From NCBI RefSeq assembly GCF_011516645.4, contig NZ_CP088285.1:9736372-9800371 (forward strand): a DNA stretch of 64,000 nt. The letters are read 5' to 3'. Shown here one piece after another: positions 1-9,559 of the stretch. Under the pieces are notes generated by a model that was not told where the DNA came from, searched no databases, and worked only from the letters and a program-made list of their open reading frames with translations. A program made the position numbers and the translations under genes. This DNA is from Bradyrhizobium septentrionale (lineage in GTDB: Bacteria > Pseudomonadota > Alphaproteobacteria > Rhizobiales > Xanthobacteraceae). How positions within the stretch are numbered: position 1 is the stretch's first letter; every line of letters starts with the position of its first letter.

Positions 1-1442
1 TCGATCAGGGTATAGACGGCGGCGGCGCGATGGCCGCCGGCATCTGAACCGGCGAAGGTCCAATTTCGTCTTCCGACAGCCACACCGCGTAACGCTCGTT
101 CGGCAGCGTTGTTCGAGAGGCAGACGCGACCATCGTCCAGGAAGCGGGTGAACGCCGCCCAACGGTTGAGCAGGTAGTTGATCGCCTTTGCAGTATCGTT
201 GCCTGATGAGAGCAAGGTTCGCTGCTGACGCATCCAGATTTCGAGATCGGCGACGATCGGCCTCGACTTATCACGACGTACCGCAAGCCGCTGTTCCGGC
301 GTTTTGCCGTTGATGGTGCGCTCGATCTCGAAAAGGATATCGATGCGTCGCACGGCCTCGCTGGCAATCGGCGCCTCTCCAGATTTCGCCAAGTCGAAGA
401 ACTTTCTGCGGCCGTGGCTCCAACAGGCCGCTTCAAGGATCGGAGCTGGCTTCCTTTGGGCCTTGTAGAGCTGGTTATACCCATCGAAGGCATCGGCCTG
501 CATGAGGCCGACATAGCCGGCAAGATGGCTTTGCGGGTGTTCTCCAGCCCGGTTGCGTGAGTAGTAGAACAGGGCCGCCGGCGGATCCGTGCCGCCAAAC
601 GGCCGGTCATCGCGAACATAGGTCCAGATCCGGCCGGTAACCGTCTTGAGCTTGGCCAGCACCGGCACCGTCGTATCGTCGCCGTGGATGCGTTCCGCGC
701 TCATGACGTGGATCCGGATCGCCTCAATGATGGGATCGAGTGCCACCACGCAGGCGCCGATCCGATCCGCCAGGGTCGAGACGTCGATCTCGATCCCTTC
801 GCGGGCATAGGTCTTGCTCTGTCGGTTCAACGGCTGGTGCAGCAGGAACTTGTTGACCAGCACCATCGCCAGCAGGCTCGGCCCGGCAAAGCCTCGCGGG
901 ATCGGATGGGAGGGCGCCGGCGCCTCGGTGATTGCCTCACAATCCCGGCAGGAGAACTTTTCGCGGACATGCTCGATAATCTTCCAGCGCCGTGGCTCAC
1001 ATTCCAGGGTCTTCGATACCACCTCGCCGAGCTTGTGCAGTCGCTCGCTGCCGCACTTGCCACATACGCAAGGAGCGGGTTCGACGATGCGTTCGATCGG
1101 TAGATTGTCCGGCAACGGACGTCGCGGCGGCCGTGGATTTTGCACGCGCTGCTGTTTGGCGGCTTCCGGCGCTGCGAGCTCGGCCTTGGTTTCCTGCTCA
1201 GCCTGGGTCTCTTCAAGATCCTCGATGGCGAGTTCGAGCTGCTCGACCAGCAGCTTGCCGCGCTCAGAAGATTGCCCGAACTGTTCTCGCCGTGCCTTGG
1301 CCAGCATCAGCTTCAGCCGCTCGATCTCCAGCCGGCCGACGGTCACCTCGCTCTTCGCCAGCGTCAGCTGCTCGCGCTGCGCAATGATCATCGCGTGTGC
1401 TGCGGCAAGGTCGGTGGGAAGCGGATCGGCGGGCGTCGTCAC
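1..1442 (-). CDS. tnpC: IS66 transposase TnpC, C-terminus beyond window
   Basis: This is the large IS66 transposase, read from about 1442 off the left edge. The translation contains an N-terminal coiled-coil stretch rich in Glu, Lys and Leu, a zinc-binding segment with the pattern CVCGKCG, and the core around GDDTTVPVLA, with WSHGRRKFFD and SNNAAERA further on, all hallmarks of TnpC. The apparent start is GTG at 1440-1442. An ATG slightly upstream (frame of MVDSSS) hits a stop after six codons, and the reading frame itself is closed by TGA just before the GTG. The gene is incomplete only because the window ends. Confidence 0.85.
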   Translation of the reverse strand, partial: MTTPADPLPTDLAAAHAMIIAQREQLTLAKSEVTVGRLEIERLKLMLAKARREQFGQSSERGKLLVEQLELAIEDLEETQAEQETKAELAAPEAAKQQRVQNPRPPRRPLPDNLPIERIVEPAPCVCGKCGSERLHKLGEVVSKTLECEPRRWKIIEHVREKFSCRDCEAITEAPAPSHPIPRGFAGPSLLAMVLVNKFLLHQPLNRQSKTYAREGIEIDVSTLADRIGACVVALDPIIEAIRIHVMSAERIHGDDTTVPVLAKLKTVTGRIWTYVRDDRPFGGTDPPAALFYYSRNRAGEHPQSHLAGYVGLMQADAFDGYNQLYKAQRKPAPILEAACWSHGRRKFFDLAKSGEAPIASEAVRRIDILFEIERTINGKTPEQRLAVRRDKSRPIVADLEIWMRQQRTLLSSGNDTAKAINYLLNRWAAFTRFLDDGRVCLSNNAAERALRGVAVGRRNWTFAGSDAGGHRAAAVYTLI

Positions 1443-1485
1443 GAGGACGAATCAACCATATTCGTCGCAAAAAATCCCGCTCGAT

Positions 1486-1833
1486 TTAACCGGAAGCCCG
1501 TGGACGCCAGGTTGCCTGCGGCATCCGCCAATCAATTCCGGAGAGGAGATAGGATAGCTGCGCAACGCTGATCGTCACAACGCCATCCGCCATTGATGGC
1601 CACAAAAAGCGGCCTCGCTCCAGCCGCTTCGTGAACAGACACGCGCCTTGGCCATCATGCCAGATGATCTTGATCAGGTCGCCGCGGCGGCCTCTAAAAA
1701 CATAGAGATCACCGGCATGCGGATCACGCTTCAAACTCTCCTGGACCAGACGCGCGAGGCCCGGGAAGCCGCGGCGCATATCGGTGTGGCCGGTCGCAAG
1801 CCACACCCGCACATTACCCGGTATCGCAATCAT
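1486..1833 (-). CDS. tnpB: IS66 accessory protein TnpB
   Basis: This 115-residue protein has the N-terminus MIAIPGNVRVWLATGHTDMR and the later FRGRRGDLIKIIWHDGQG, both diagnostic of the IS66 Orf2 (TnpB) family, which is needed for transposition together with TnpA and TnpC. Its start overlaps the end of tnpA by four bases, as in other IS66 elements, implying translational coupling. Length is normal for the family and no damage is seen. Confidence 0.93.
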   Translation of the reverse strand: MIAIPGNVRVWLATGHTDMRRGFPGLARLVQESLKRDPHAGDLYVFRGRRGDLIKIIWHDGQGACLFTKRLERGRFLWPSMADGVVTISVAQLSYLLSGIDWRMPQATWRPRASG

Positions 1834-2225
1834 CGGCGCTCAAGTACCTCGAGGACCCGCGCCAGCGCTTCTGGATCGACGTGCGAATCCACTCGGATCC
1901 GTCGCCGGTTACCGAGGTCGATCTCGATCAATCCAGTACGCGCGGCCACTACAGACCGCCCTCGGCTATCACCCGCAGGTAAGAGCTTCGGAGTTTCCTC
2001 CGCCTCCGTGGCGGCGATCTGCACCGGCGCAAAAGACGGTGCGACCTGCTCGGATGTCCGCGCTTGACGACGCCAGGTGAACACCAGGCTGGCCGCTACT
2101 CCGTTGCGACGTGCAACCGCTGTCACCTTTGCGCCCGGCGCCAACGTCTCCTCGACAATCCGTGCCTTGTCATCCTGCGACCAACGCCGCCGACGCTCCA
2201 GCCCGCCCAAAACCTCGACCCGCAT
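1830..2225 (-). CDS. tnpA: IS66 helix-turn-helix protein TnpA
   Basis: This 131-residue protein carries an N-terminal transposase_8/IS3-OrfA-like helix-turn-helix: RRRWSQDDKARIVEE, then GAKVTAVARRNGVAASLVFTW. It is the first gene of the IS66 set and probably binds the element ends. The C-terminal half (residues about 75-131) ends in IDLGNRRRIRVDSHVDPEAL, usual for this subgroup. The frame is intact. Confidence 0.9.
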   Translation of the reverse strand: MRVEVLGGLERRRRWSQDDKARIVEETLAPGAKVTAVARRNGVAASLVFTWRRQARTSEQVAPSFAPVQIAATEAEETPKLLPAGDSRGRSVVAARTGLIEIDLGNRRRIRVDSHVDPEALARVLEVLERR

Positions 2226-2281
2226 CGCCCGATGACCTTAAAGCTAGACTTAAGGTCACACGCTTGGCGAATTACAGCGTG

Positions 2282-2710
2282 TCAGACAAGACGGCGCCCG
2301 CCGGATGCGTACGTATGGAGTGCATAATATGCCGTCTCGAACGTGAATTGCATGACCGCGGCATCGGCAAAGGACATACCGTCCGGAATTTCACTGCAAC
2401 GTGCTGCATCCACGACCACGAACTCAGCCATGCCTCCGGTTCCGATACGGGCGGCGATCCGCTGCCCAACGCGAAGCTCGGAGACCTCGGGGCCGACGGC
2501 AGAGACTATTCCGGCCACCTCAGCGCCCGGAGAGAACGGACGCGGAGTCTTGACCTGGTATCGATCCTGGATGGTGAGGAAGTCCGGATAGTTGACGCCG
2601 CAAGCCTTGACTTCCAGCAGGACCTGTCCCGCGTCGGGGATCGGCACCGACACATCCAGCAGCCGCAGCGTCTCGGGCCCGCCCGGCTCGCAACTCATCA
2701 ACGCCCGCAT
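2282..2710 (-). pseudogene. Quinone oxidoreductase-like (MDR family), truncated by IS66
   Basis: The N-terminal 143 residues of a zinc-independent medium-chain dehydrogenase/reductase are visible: GGPETLRLLDVSVPIPDAG, KACGVNYPDFL, SPGAEVAGIVSAVGPEV, then GGMAEFVVVDAA. Family members have about 325 residues. Here the reading frame ends within a few codons of the IS66 terminus, so the NADPH-binding half is lost. The start is taken at ATG 2708-2710 (MRAL), because family N-termini begin this way; an upstream ATG at 2770 would add 20 atypical residues. It is divergent to the AraC gene. Confidence 0.8.
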
Positions 2711-2855
2711 CCAGATCTTCTCCCGCACACACTTTGGTCGTGAGAATGAGAGGAAGCTTTCCGCTCGCAATGACGAAAACCACCAATAGCGTTGACCTTA
2801 CCTGCCATCACGAAGATGGCGACAGTTCCCGATCCAAGGGCTAACATGGTGGGCC

Positions 2856-3914
2856 ATGCCGGGAGCCTCTGAAGCAGTCGGATCATCACGCGCTGTGCCG
2901 CCACGTTCGGCCATCGATACCGGTTACGTCGGACTGGTCCTGAGCGGTGTGCGGGAGGCGGGGCTGGACGTCGACCGACTCCTCGCCCGAGCCGGCATTC
3001 CGCCCGAACAGCTCGCTGTACCGGGTGCCAGATTGCCGCAGGACAAATTTGCCAAGCTCATCGCCGTCCTTACCCGGGAAACTCGCGACGAGCTTTGGCT
3101 GCTGTGCAACCGTCCTATCAAACCTGGCACTTTCCGCATGATGTGCCGGCTGCTGATACGTTGCGCGAACTTGCGCGAAGCCATCCGCATCGGCTGCCAG
3201 TTCTACCATCTGGTCGTGGATGATTTCACGGTGCGTCTTGCGGAAGGTCCTGATGACGCTTCGCTCTACGTCACCGATACCATTTCCCAGCCGAACCGCA
3301 GGCGTATGGTGAATGGCGCGATTCTGCTGTTCGCTTACGGACTGATGTGCTGGCTCGTAGGGCGCCGGCTCCCCCTGATCACTATTCACTACGTCTTCCC
3401 GGAGGAGCCGTTCAGTTCGGAGCTCGAGCCGTTCTACCGTGCTCCGATGTTGTTCGAGCAGCCGCGCACGGAAATCCGCTTCGACTGCGAGTTACTGGAT
3501 CTGCCGATCATGCCCGACGAGGAGCGGCTGCGGCGCTTTCTAGCATCGATGCCGAATGCGCTCCTGCTACGCTATCGCGACGACAGCAGCATGGCAGAGC
3601 GGGTGCGCGCCATTCTTCGCCGCAATTTGAAGCGAGCTTTGTCGTTTGAGGCCGTCGCAGACATGCTGGCCGTTTCCCAGCAGACGCTGCGCCGGCGCCT
3701 GCTCGAGGAGGAGAATTGCGGCTTCCAAGACATCAAGGACCGGATGCGGCACGACGTCGCCGTTCACCTGCTACAGAAATCTCGGTTGTCTCTCGAAGAG
3801 GTCGCGCTCTCCTTGGGTTTTTCTGAACTGAGCACGTTCCACCGGGCGTTCAGACGGTGGACCGGCTTGTCCCCCGGCGAGTTCCGTGAACGCCACAGAT
3901 CGAGGGCAAAGTAA
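2856..3914 (+). CDS. AraC-family transcriptional regulator
   Basis: This 352-residue regulator has an N-terminal arabinose-binding-like sensor region (PF12625 type, residues about 35-225) and a C-terminal AraC DNA-binding domain with two helix-turn-helix motifs: VADMLAVSQQTLRRRL and then EEVALSLGFSELSTFHRAFR. The architecture matches OruR/ArgR-like regulators of catabolic genes. It precedes an acyl-CoA synthetase gene in the same direction by 130 bp and is divergent to the truncated oxidoreductase, so a role in controlling the adjacent catabolic genes is plausible but inferred. The ligand is unknown. Confidence 0.88.
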   Translation: MPGASEAVGSSRAVPPRSAIDTGYVGLVLSGVREAGLDVDRLLARAGIPPEQLAVPGARLPQDKFAKLIAVLTRETRDELWLLCNRPIKPGTFRMMCRLLIRCANLREAIRIGCQFYHLVVDDFTVRLAEGPDDASLYVTDTISQPNRRRMVNGAILLFAYGLMCWLVGRRLPLITIHYVFPEEPFSSELEPFYRAPMLFEQPRTEIRFDCELLDLPIMPDEERLRRFLASMPNALLLRYRDDSSMAERVRAILRRNLKRALSFEAVADMLAVSQQTLRRRLLEEENCGFQDIKDRMRHDVAVHLLQKSRLSLEEVALSLGFSELSTFHRAFRRWTGLSPGEFRERHRSRAK

Positions 3915-4043
3915 GCGCGTCGGATTTTGTCAATCCGTTTGGCATGCGCGGTCATTCAATCCCCCGACGCCTGAAAGGATAATGCGCCGAGAACCGATTT
4001 CAATCGGCACTCGAGACCGCTGTCTTTCAGCCGAGGGGAAGAA

Positions 4044-5570
4044 ATGCCAATCCTGCGTCAATGGGCGGAACGTCATCCCGACAAAATTGCAGCTCTGATC
4101 GCGTTTTCGGATGAAGCTGTGACATATGGCGAGCTGGATCGCAGCGCCGACAAGGTAACGCAGCTTATGATGTGGATGGGCCTGTCGCCGGGCGACGGCA
4201 TCGCCATCATGCTCGACAACGACCTCACCTATTTCGAGATAATCTGGGGCGCACGTCGCCACGGCCTCTACTATACCCCGGTAAGCGGACACCTCAGGCC
4301 TGAAGAGGCGGCATACATCGTTCGTGATTGCGGTGCCAAGGCATTCTTCGTCGCTTCGCGTTTCGCGGAGACCGTTCAGATCCTGCTGGCCGAAAATCCG
4401 CAAGGTTGCCCGGTTTATGTCGTGGGTGGCTCCCTGGAAATGGGTCGCGACTACGCCAAAGAGATTGCGCGTTTCGATCGCCTGATCGAGATACCGGACG
4501 GGCCGGTCGGAAAGGATTTCTGCTATTCGTCCGGCACGACCGGTAAGCCCAAGGGCATCAAGCAGCCTCTCTCCACCAATGCGATCCAGGCTCAGCTGAA
4601 CGGAGATTGGGTGCAAGGGCATTTCGGGTTCGCTGAGGATACTGCGTATCTTTCCCCCGCCCCCCTGTACCACGCCGCGCCGCTTCGTTTCACCATGCGT
4701 ACGCTGGAATGCGGGGGCACTGCGATCATCATGAGGAAGTTCGCGGCCGAACAGGCGCTCGCCGCTGTAGAGCGCTACCGGATAACCCACAGCCAGTGGG
4801 TGCCGACGATGTTCTTTCGTCTGCTCGCCCTGCCATCCAAAGTACGTCGCCGGTACGATCTTTCGTCCCATCGATGCGCTATCCACGCGGCCGCGCCCTG
4901 CCCTCCCGAGATCAAGGAGCGAATGATCGAGTGGTGGGGTCCAATCATCTGGGAATACTACGCCGGCTCCGAACGTAACGGTGTGACCTGCATCTCGACG
5001 GAAGAGTGGCTAACTCATCGAGGGTCGGTCGGACGAGCTTGTCTTGGCGAACTCCACATCCTCGATCAAAATCAAGAGGAACTCGGTCCCGGCCAGATTG
5101 GCGATGTCTACTTCGATGGCCCCAAATTCGTCTATCACAACGATGCCGAGAAGACCGCGCGGTCACGAAACGCGAAAGGTTGGTCGACCTTGGGCGACGT
5201 CGGCTACCTTGACGGGGACGGCTATCTCTATCTGACCGACCGTCGCTCCCACATGATCATCTCAGGGGGCGTCAACATCTATCCCGCCGAGATCGAGAAC
5301 CGCCTGGCGCTGCATCCGGACATCGCCGACGTCGCCGTGTTTGGACTTCCAAACCCCGAATTTGGCGAAGAGGTCAAAGCCGTGGTGCAATTGAAGGACG
5401 TTTCGAAGGCGTCGCCCTCGCTCGCCGCCGATTTGATCGCCTTCTGCCGCGAGGGTCTTTCACACATCAAGTGTCCGCGATCGATCGACTTCGAGGCGGA
5501 GCTGCCGCGGCAAGAGAACGGCAAGCTGTTCAAGCACGTCCTTAAGCAGCGCTATTTGCGGTCCGCCTGA
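4044..5570 (+). CDS. AMP-forming acyl-CoA synthetase (FadD-like)
   Basis: This 508-residue member of the adenylate-forming superfamily should activate a carboxylic acid to its acyl-CoA with ATP and CoA. Core motifs are visible in order: phosphate loop YSSGTTGKPKGIKQP (about residue 160), YYAGSERNG, LGDVGYLDGDGYLYLTDR, the hinge and A8 motif ISGGVNIYPAEIE, and the catalytic lysine in QENGKLFKH near the C-terminus. The acid cannot be predicted. It is followed by a branched-chain-type binding protein gene after 27 bp, suggesting uptake plus activation. A degraded paralogue fragment lies at 26785-26955, on the far side of the BMC locus. Confidence 0.9.
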   Translation: MPILRQWAERHPDKIAALIAFSDEAVTYGELDRSADKVTQLMMWMGLSPGDGIAIMLDNDLTYFEIIWGARRHGLYYTPVSGHLRPEEAAYIVRDCGAKAFFVASRFAETVQILLAENPQGCPVYVVGGSLEMGRDYAKEIARFDRLIEIPDGPVGKDFCYSSGTTGKPKGIKQPLSTNAIQAQLNGDWVQGHFGFAEDTAYLSPAPLYHAAPLRFTMRTLECGGTAIIMRKFAAEQALAAVERYRITHSQWVPTMFFRLLALPSKVRRRYDLSSHRCAIHAAAPCPPEIKERMIEWWGPIIWEYYAGSERNGVTCISTEEWLTHRGSVGRACLGELHILDQNQEELGPGQIGDVYFDGPKFVYHNDAEKTARSRNAKGWSTLGDVGYLDGDGYLYLTDRRSHMIISGGVNIYPAEIENRLALHPDIADVAVFGLPNPEFGEEVKAVVQLKDVSKASPSLAADLIAFCREGLSHIKCPRSIDFEAELPRQENGKLFKHVLKQRYLRSA

Positions 5571-5597
5571 CTACAAGAATCCAAAAGGAAGACGAAC

Positions 5598-6808
5598 GTG
5601 AAGAAGCTCATATAGCGACGTGCGCGATCCTCTGGGCGGGATCGAGCTTTCCCGCACTCAGTCAGGAGAAGAACTATGGGTCCGGCGTGACCGACACCGA
5701 AGTGAAGATCGGGCAAACCATGCCCTATAGCGGTCCTGCTTCGAGCTTCGCCGCGATCGGACGCGCCATGACAGCCTATTTCCAGAAGGTGAACGCTGAA
5801 GGTGGAGTCAATGGCCGGAAGATCAACCTGATCTCGCTCGACGACGGCTACAGCCCGCCCAAGGCGGTCGAGCAGACGCGCCGTCTTATCGAAAGTGAAG
5901 AGGTGCTGGCGATCGTGGGCACTTTCGGGTCACCATCAAATTTTGCGACGCAGAAGTATCTGAACGCAAAGAAGGTACCGGCACTGTTCCTGGGCACGGG
6001 CGCCAATCGGGTGTCGGAGCCTGCCACTTATCCGTGGTCGATGGGCTGGCAGCCGAACAACCACGCCAAGGGTGTGATCTACGCCAAGCATCTACTGAAG
6101 GAGCGGCCCAACGCGAAGATAGCGGTGCTTTTCCAGAATGACGATTTCGGACGCGACCATCTCAAGGGGCTCCGTGACGGCCTGGGCGACAAGGCTGCTA
6201 GGATGATCGTCAAGGAGCTGAGCTATGAGGTTGCCGAGCCCACCATAGATTCGCAGGTTTTGGTTTTAAAAGCGTCGGGAGCCGACGTGCTGGTTGACAT
6301 TTCAACGCCGAAGTTTGCGGCGCAGGCCATCAAGAAGACGGCCGAAACGAAGTGGGATGCCTTGCATCTGCTCAGCGATGCGGCCGGCTCGATCTCGAGC
6401 ACGCTTGTTCCAGCCGGACTCGAGAACTCCAAAGGTGTCATCACGATGCTGTTCCGTAAGGAGCCCACTGACCAGACATGGGCCGACGATCCCGGGATGA
6501 GGGAGTATCTTGCCTTCATGAAGCAATACATGCCCGAAGCCAATCCGACGGAGACCCTTCATCTCTTCGGTTACGCCACCGCGCAGACATTCGTTCATGT
6601 CTTGAGAGATTGCGGTGACAACCTGACCCGCGAAAACCTGATGAGGCAGGCGACGAGCATCAAGGATCTCGAGCTCTCGATCATGCTTCCTGGCATCAAG
6701 CTCAATACCAGCCCGACGCGGTACACGCCGCTGAGCCAGGAGCAGCTGGTGCAGTTCGATGGCACGACCTGGAAATCGATTGGCGAAGTGATCGACGCCG
6801 AGAAATGA
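5598..6808 (+). pseudogene. ABC transporter substrate-binding protein (LivJ/Peripla_BP_6), frameshifted signal peptide
   Basis: The 373-codon body from 5687 is a type I periplasmic binding protein of the branched-chain amino acid/aromatic acid class: VKIGQTMPYSGPASSFAAIG, then VNGRKINLISLDDGYSPPKA. A GTG at 5598 preceded by GGAAG begins VKKLI and then hits TAG at 5613. In the frame of the body, the sequence from 5612 reads IATCAILWAGSSFPALSQEK, a typical signal-peptide core and cleavage region. One base appears to be missing near 5610. Without it the protein lacks an export signal, so transport is probably lost unless this is a sequencing error. No permease or ATPase genes are adjacent. Confidence 0.75.
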
Positions 6809-7006
6809 GACTTTGACGGCTGACGACGCTCGCCGTCTTGTCATCGTCCTTCTTAGCTATTTGCAGAACCGCTGCACTGCCACGCGGTGCTCCGGATTAG
6901 TGCCTGCCTGCGTGGCGCATCTTACTAGTCGCCTATTGACGAGAGGCCAAAGATGCCAAGCCTCGTTTGAACCGGTCTCCGGTACCGGTTACGTCCACGC
7001 CCGATC

Positions 7007-7034
7007 GGGGGCTCGAACCGAGTGATCGAGCCCC
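7007..7034. terminator. Bidirectional hairpin between convergent genes
   Basis: A perfect 9-bp stem (GGGGCTCGA at 7007-7015 with TCGAGCCCC at 7026-7034) with a 10-base loop lies between the convergent binding-protein and acyl-CoA dehydrogenase genes. It has only a short T-run, so termination strength is uncertain. Confidence 0.55.
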
Positions 7035-7045
7035 TTGTGCAGCAG

Positions 7046-8203
7046 TTACTTGCCCTTGCCCAGGATCTCACGAGCCATCACGATCTTCATGATCTCCGTG
7101 GACCCTTCCATCTGCTTGCACATGCGAAGTTGATTATAGAAGTCGCTGAACGGGTAGTCGTCGATCGCGAGGCCCCGTCCACCGAGGATCTGCATCGATC
7201 GATCCACGACACGCAATCCCGCGTCGATACAGTAGCCTTTGACCATCGAAGCCGGAAGTCTCGCGGCCGAATAGCCTCCCCGGTCGACGAGCCAGGCTGC
7301 ATAGTATGTGTTCCATCGGATCGATTCGATGTCGTATTGCGAGTCGGTCAGCATCCACTGGATCGCCTGGTTGTCGCCCAGCTTCCCGCCGAAAACTTCG
7401 CGCGTCTGCGCCCACTCGACCGCGAGTTCCTGGCTCCGTTCAGCCATCCCCAGCGCGACGCCTCCCAACCGAAGTCTGAAGCGATTAAACTGATGCTGCG
7501 CAACCGCGAAGCCCGCACCTTCACCACCCAAAAGGTTTTCCGCCGGGACCACTACGTTTTCGAGCTTTACTTCCTCTTCGACGCCCCACTGCCGAGAGAT
7601 TACGGGGATGTCGCGCACCTTCTCGAAGCCGGGTGTGTCGTTATCCACCAGAAAAATGCTGATGCCTCGGTGGCCCTTCTCAGGGTCGGTCACCGCGGCG
7701 ACGGCTGTATACGAAGCCTCGTGATGTCCCGTCCTCCACATTTTTCTTCCGTTAATGACGTAGTGGTCCCCCTTCTTGACGGCGGTGGTTTTGATGCGAG
7801 CTAGATCGGATCCCGCTTGAGGCTCGGTGAAGCACATGGACCAACCGGTCCGGCCCTCTAGAACTGGGTACAGATACTTCTGTTTGATCTCTTCACTTGC
7901 ATCGTAGAGCACCGGCCACGGCGCAAAGATCGCGCCGGGCACGCGCCTCGGCGATCTCGAGAATTCGGTGAGAACGATTACGTCCTCCATTGCTCCGAGC
8001 CCTTGCCCGCCATACTTCTTCGGCACGATCAGCTTCGTGAGCTCAAATTCGTGCAGCTTCTTCTTCAAATGCGCGGTGAGTTCCGGGCTGTACTCGGGCG
8101 CGGTTATCGGCCAGGAGCGATAATGAGGTAAAACCTCGGTGTTAATGAAAGTGCGTGCTCGCTGTTGGAGATCGAGTTGCTCCTTGGTGAGTTCAAAGTC
8201 CAC
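7046..8203 (-). CDS. Acyl-CoA dehydrogenase
   Basis: This 385-residue flavoprotein of the acyl-CoA dehydrogenase family oxidises an acyl-CoA to the 2-enoyl-CoA. Visible features: the N-terminal helical domain starting MDFELTKEQLDLQQRART, the FAD/substrate signature WSMCFTEPQAGSDLA (about residues 140-155), the central beta domain with GRKMWRTG, and the C-terminal helical domain with QILGGRGLAIDDYPFSDFY. Length is full for the family. It converges on the binding-protein gene and starts upstream of a 1.3-kb gene-poor stretch leading to the BMC locus. The chain length of its substrate cannot be read from sequence. Confidence 0.9.
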   Translation of the reverse strand: MDFELTKEQLDLQQRARTFINTEVLPHYRSWPITAPEYSPELTAHLKKKLHEFELTKLIVPKKYGGQGLGAMEDVIVLTEFSRSPRRVPGAIFAPWPVLYDASEEIKQKYLYPVLEGRTGWSMCFTEPQAGSDLARIKTTAVKKGDHYVINGRKMWRTGHHEASYTAVAAVTDPEKGHRGISIFLVDNDTPGFEKVRDIPVISRQWGVEEEVKLENVVVPAENLLGGEGAGFAVAQHQFNRFRLRLGGVALGMAERSQELAVEWAQTREVFGGKLGDNQAIQWMLTDSQYDIESIRWNTYYAAWLVDRGGYSAARLPASMVKGYCIDAGLRVVDRSMQILGGRGLAIDDYPFSDFYNQLRMCKQMEGSTEIMKIVMAREILGKGK

Positions 8204-8956
8204 GGCATTTTCTCCTATCTAACGTGTAGATTTACCGGGTCATCTCCCCACCAAGGCACGGCGGGTGAGACCATTCGGCCGAGACTTCCAGTCAGACGGA
8301 CGCCGCCCGCCATGGCTCGGCCGGCAAGATCACGGCAAAGCCGACGTGCGGCTCGCTCGCGTGTCTCCTTCGGTCAGCGGCTCAAATCTGCCGTGGACTC
8401 AGGGCGTGGGGTATGTCGCTGTCTTCCAAAAGACTTGACCAATTCTACCCGGTTTCGCCGTTCACAAATTCCCTCCGTTACTGCGGCTCTTCCAGCCCAT
8501 TGCCTGCCGTAAGCAGTGTGAAGTTCGCCGTCATGACGGACCGAGCCGCCGACAAGTCCTCACGCAACTCCTACAAGGATGGGACGAAAGCCCAGTATTC
8601 GCAGTTTCTCGACCACATGGTGAGATCGCGCGCGGCGGCGAACGGCGCGTCGTCCGATCAGGAGGCCAAGGTTCTATCGCAGCCGTGATCGGAGCGAGAT
8701 TGCTCGCTCAATCCGTCGGCGACGTGGAATGGATCCGTTCGCTGAAGAGTGCCGTGAAGGCTGAGACCGCGCTAAGAGCAGCGTCGCTGGACTGAATGGC
8801 GACAACCGTCCGAAGCCAAGTTGATCGGGCTATGCCCAGCTGGCTCGGATCCGGAGGATCCGAGTAAACAGACAAAGGCCTTTCACTACGCCCCTGATCA
8901 GGCCTTCGGGGAGTTTTGTGGCTGCTGGGGTTGCGCGACCTTGCCTGGCACAGCAC

Positions 8957-9103
8957 CTAGACAGCCAGACGGCGCTCCTCTTCAACCACCTCGGGATGAT
9001 CACCGACCGAAGCCATCTTCAGGAAGCGGGCTAGCGCGGCGTTCCGCAAATCCCGATCCAATGCATACGCGGTTTGCTTGAACTCGATGCCGTCAAGGAT
9101 CAC
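8957..9103 (-). pseudogene. 48-codon C-terminal-like remnant of unknown gene
   Basis: A GTG-initiated minus-strand frame encodes a short acidic, helical peptide (IEFKQTAYALDRDLRNAAL, then SVGDHPEVVEEERRLAV before TAG). Composition looks like genuine protein rather than a shadow frame, but there is no ribosome-binding site and no recognised family. It is most likely the tail of a deleted gene. Confidence 0.3.
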
Positions 9104-9222
9104 GCGTCAACGATCCGTAAGGCCGAGCATGTCTCGACACACTCCTCCCCGACACGAAGGAATACGCCATCGCCGCCGTGTGCCGCTGCGCTGGGGCGAT
9201 GGTTCGACCTCAAAAACAAAAG

Positions 9223-9248
9223 CCCAACAATCCATTGAGATTGCTGGG
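9223..9248 (-). terminator. Hairpin downstream of the tRNA-like remnant
   Basis: CCCAaCAAT at 9223-9231 pairs with ATTGcTGGG at 9240-9248 (one mismatch), with T-rich tracts on both sides. It lies just 3' of the tRNA-like remnant when read on the minus strand, the usual place for a tRNA terminator. Confidence 0.5.
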
Positions 9249-9264
9249 TTTTTGATATCGATCT

Positions 9265-9325
9265 TGGTTGCGGGGACCGGGTTTGAACCTATGACCTTCG
9301 GGTACGAGCCTGGCGGGCGAAAGAA
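9265..9325 (-). pseudogene. 3' remnant of a methionine-type (fMet-like) tRNA gene
   Basis: Read on the minus strand, the segment ends ...CCCGCAACCA and includes a T-arm (GGTTCAAACCC), a variable-loop region and part of an anticodon arm resembling rhizobial initiator tRNA-Met. The 5' half (acceptor strand, D-arm) is not recognisable and the anticodon loop carries changes, so it should not fold as a working tRNA. Such 3' fragments are commonly left behind as attachment sites when an island integrates into a tRNA gene. No integrase is directly adjacent, so that role is inferred. Confidence 0.5.
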
Positions 9326-9559
9326 GAACGAGACTGCCCCTTGAGCTCAAACTGATAAGCTTTCTCTCATTTCCCTCTCAGTCGGCGAAGTGACTTCATC
9401 TGCAGTCCAAAGCCTATCAGTCGTAAACGGGTTGAATCTTCGATTTCGCTTTGAAATCTAGGTGGGGGGAATCCGGGGAAAGTGCAACCCGCCGATGCCG
9501 ACAAGTCGGAAACAGTCCTGCAGAGCGCAAGCGCTCATGGCTGATCGGCTACACCTGGC

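Larger units (their letters stand above)
1..2277 (-). mobile_element. IS66-family insertion sequence, one end only
   Basis: Three genes in the canonical IS66 order (tnpA, tnpB, tnpC) are read leftward, and the element runs off the left edge of the window. The right end lies near 2277, where the body of a quinone-oxidoreductase gene stops abruptly. The other terminus and the 8-bp target duplication typical of the family are outside the window, so the exact boundary is approximate. Confidence 0.85.
8204..9559. other. Gene-poor degenerate stretch left of the BMC locus
   Basis: About 1.35 kb with no convincing intact gene. It contains short coding-like remnants (a plus-strand frame ending at 8688 and a minus-strand 48-codon peptide at 8957-9103), a hairpin at 9223-9248 and a tRNA-like remnant at 9265-9325. 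The mosaic suggests a recombination boundary between the acyl-CoA dehydrogenase region and the BMC locus. Confidence 0.5.

Noticed and set aside
7022..7804. 260-codon plus-strand frame over the acyl-CoA dehydrogenase
   Set aside because: It lies antisense to a gene with full family motifs and its own composition is not protein-like.
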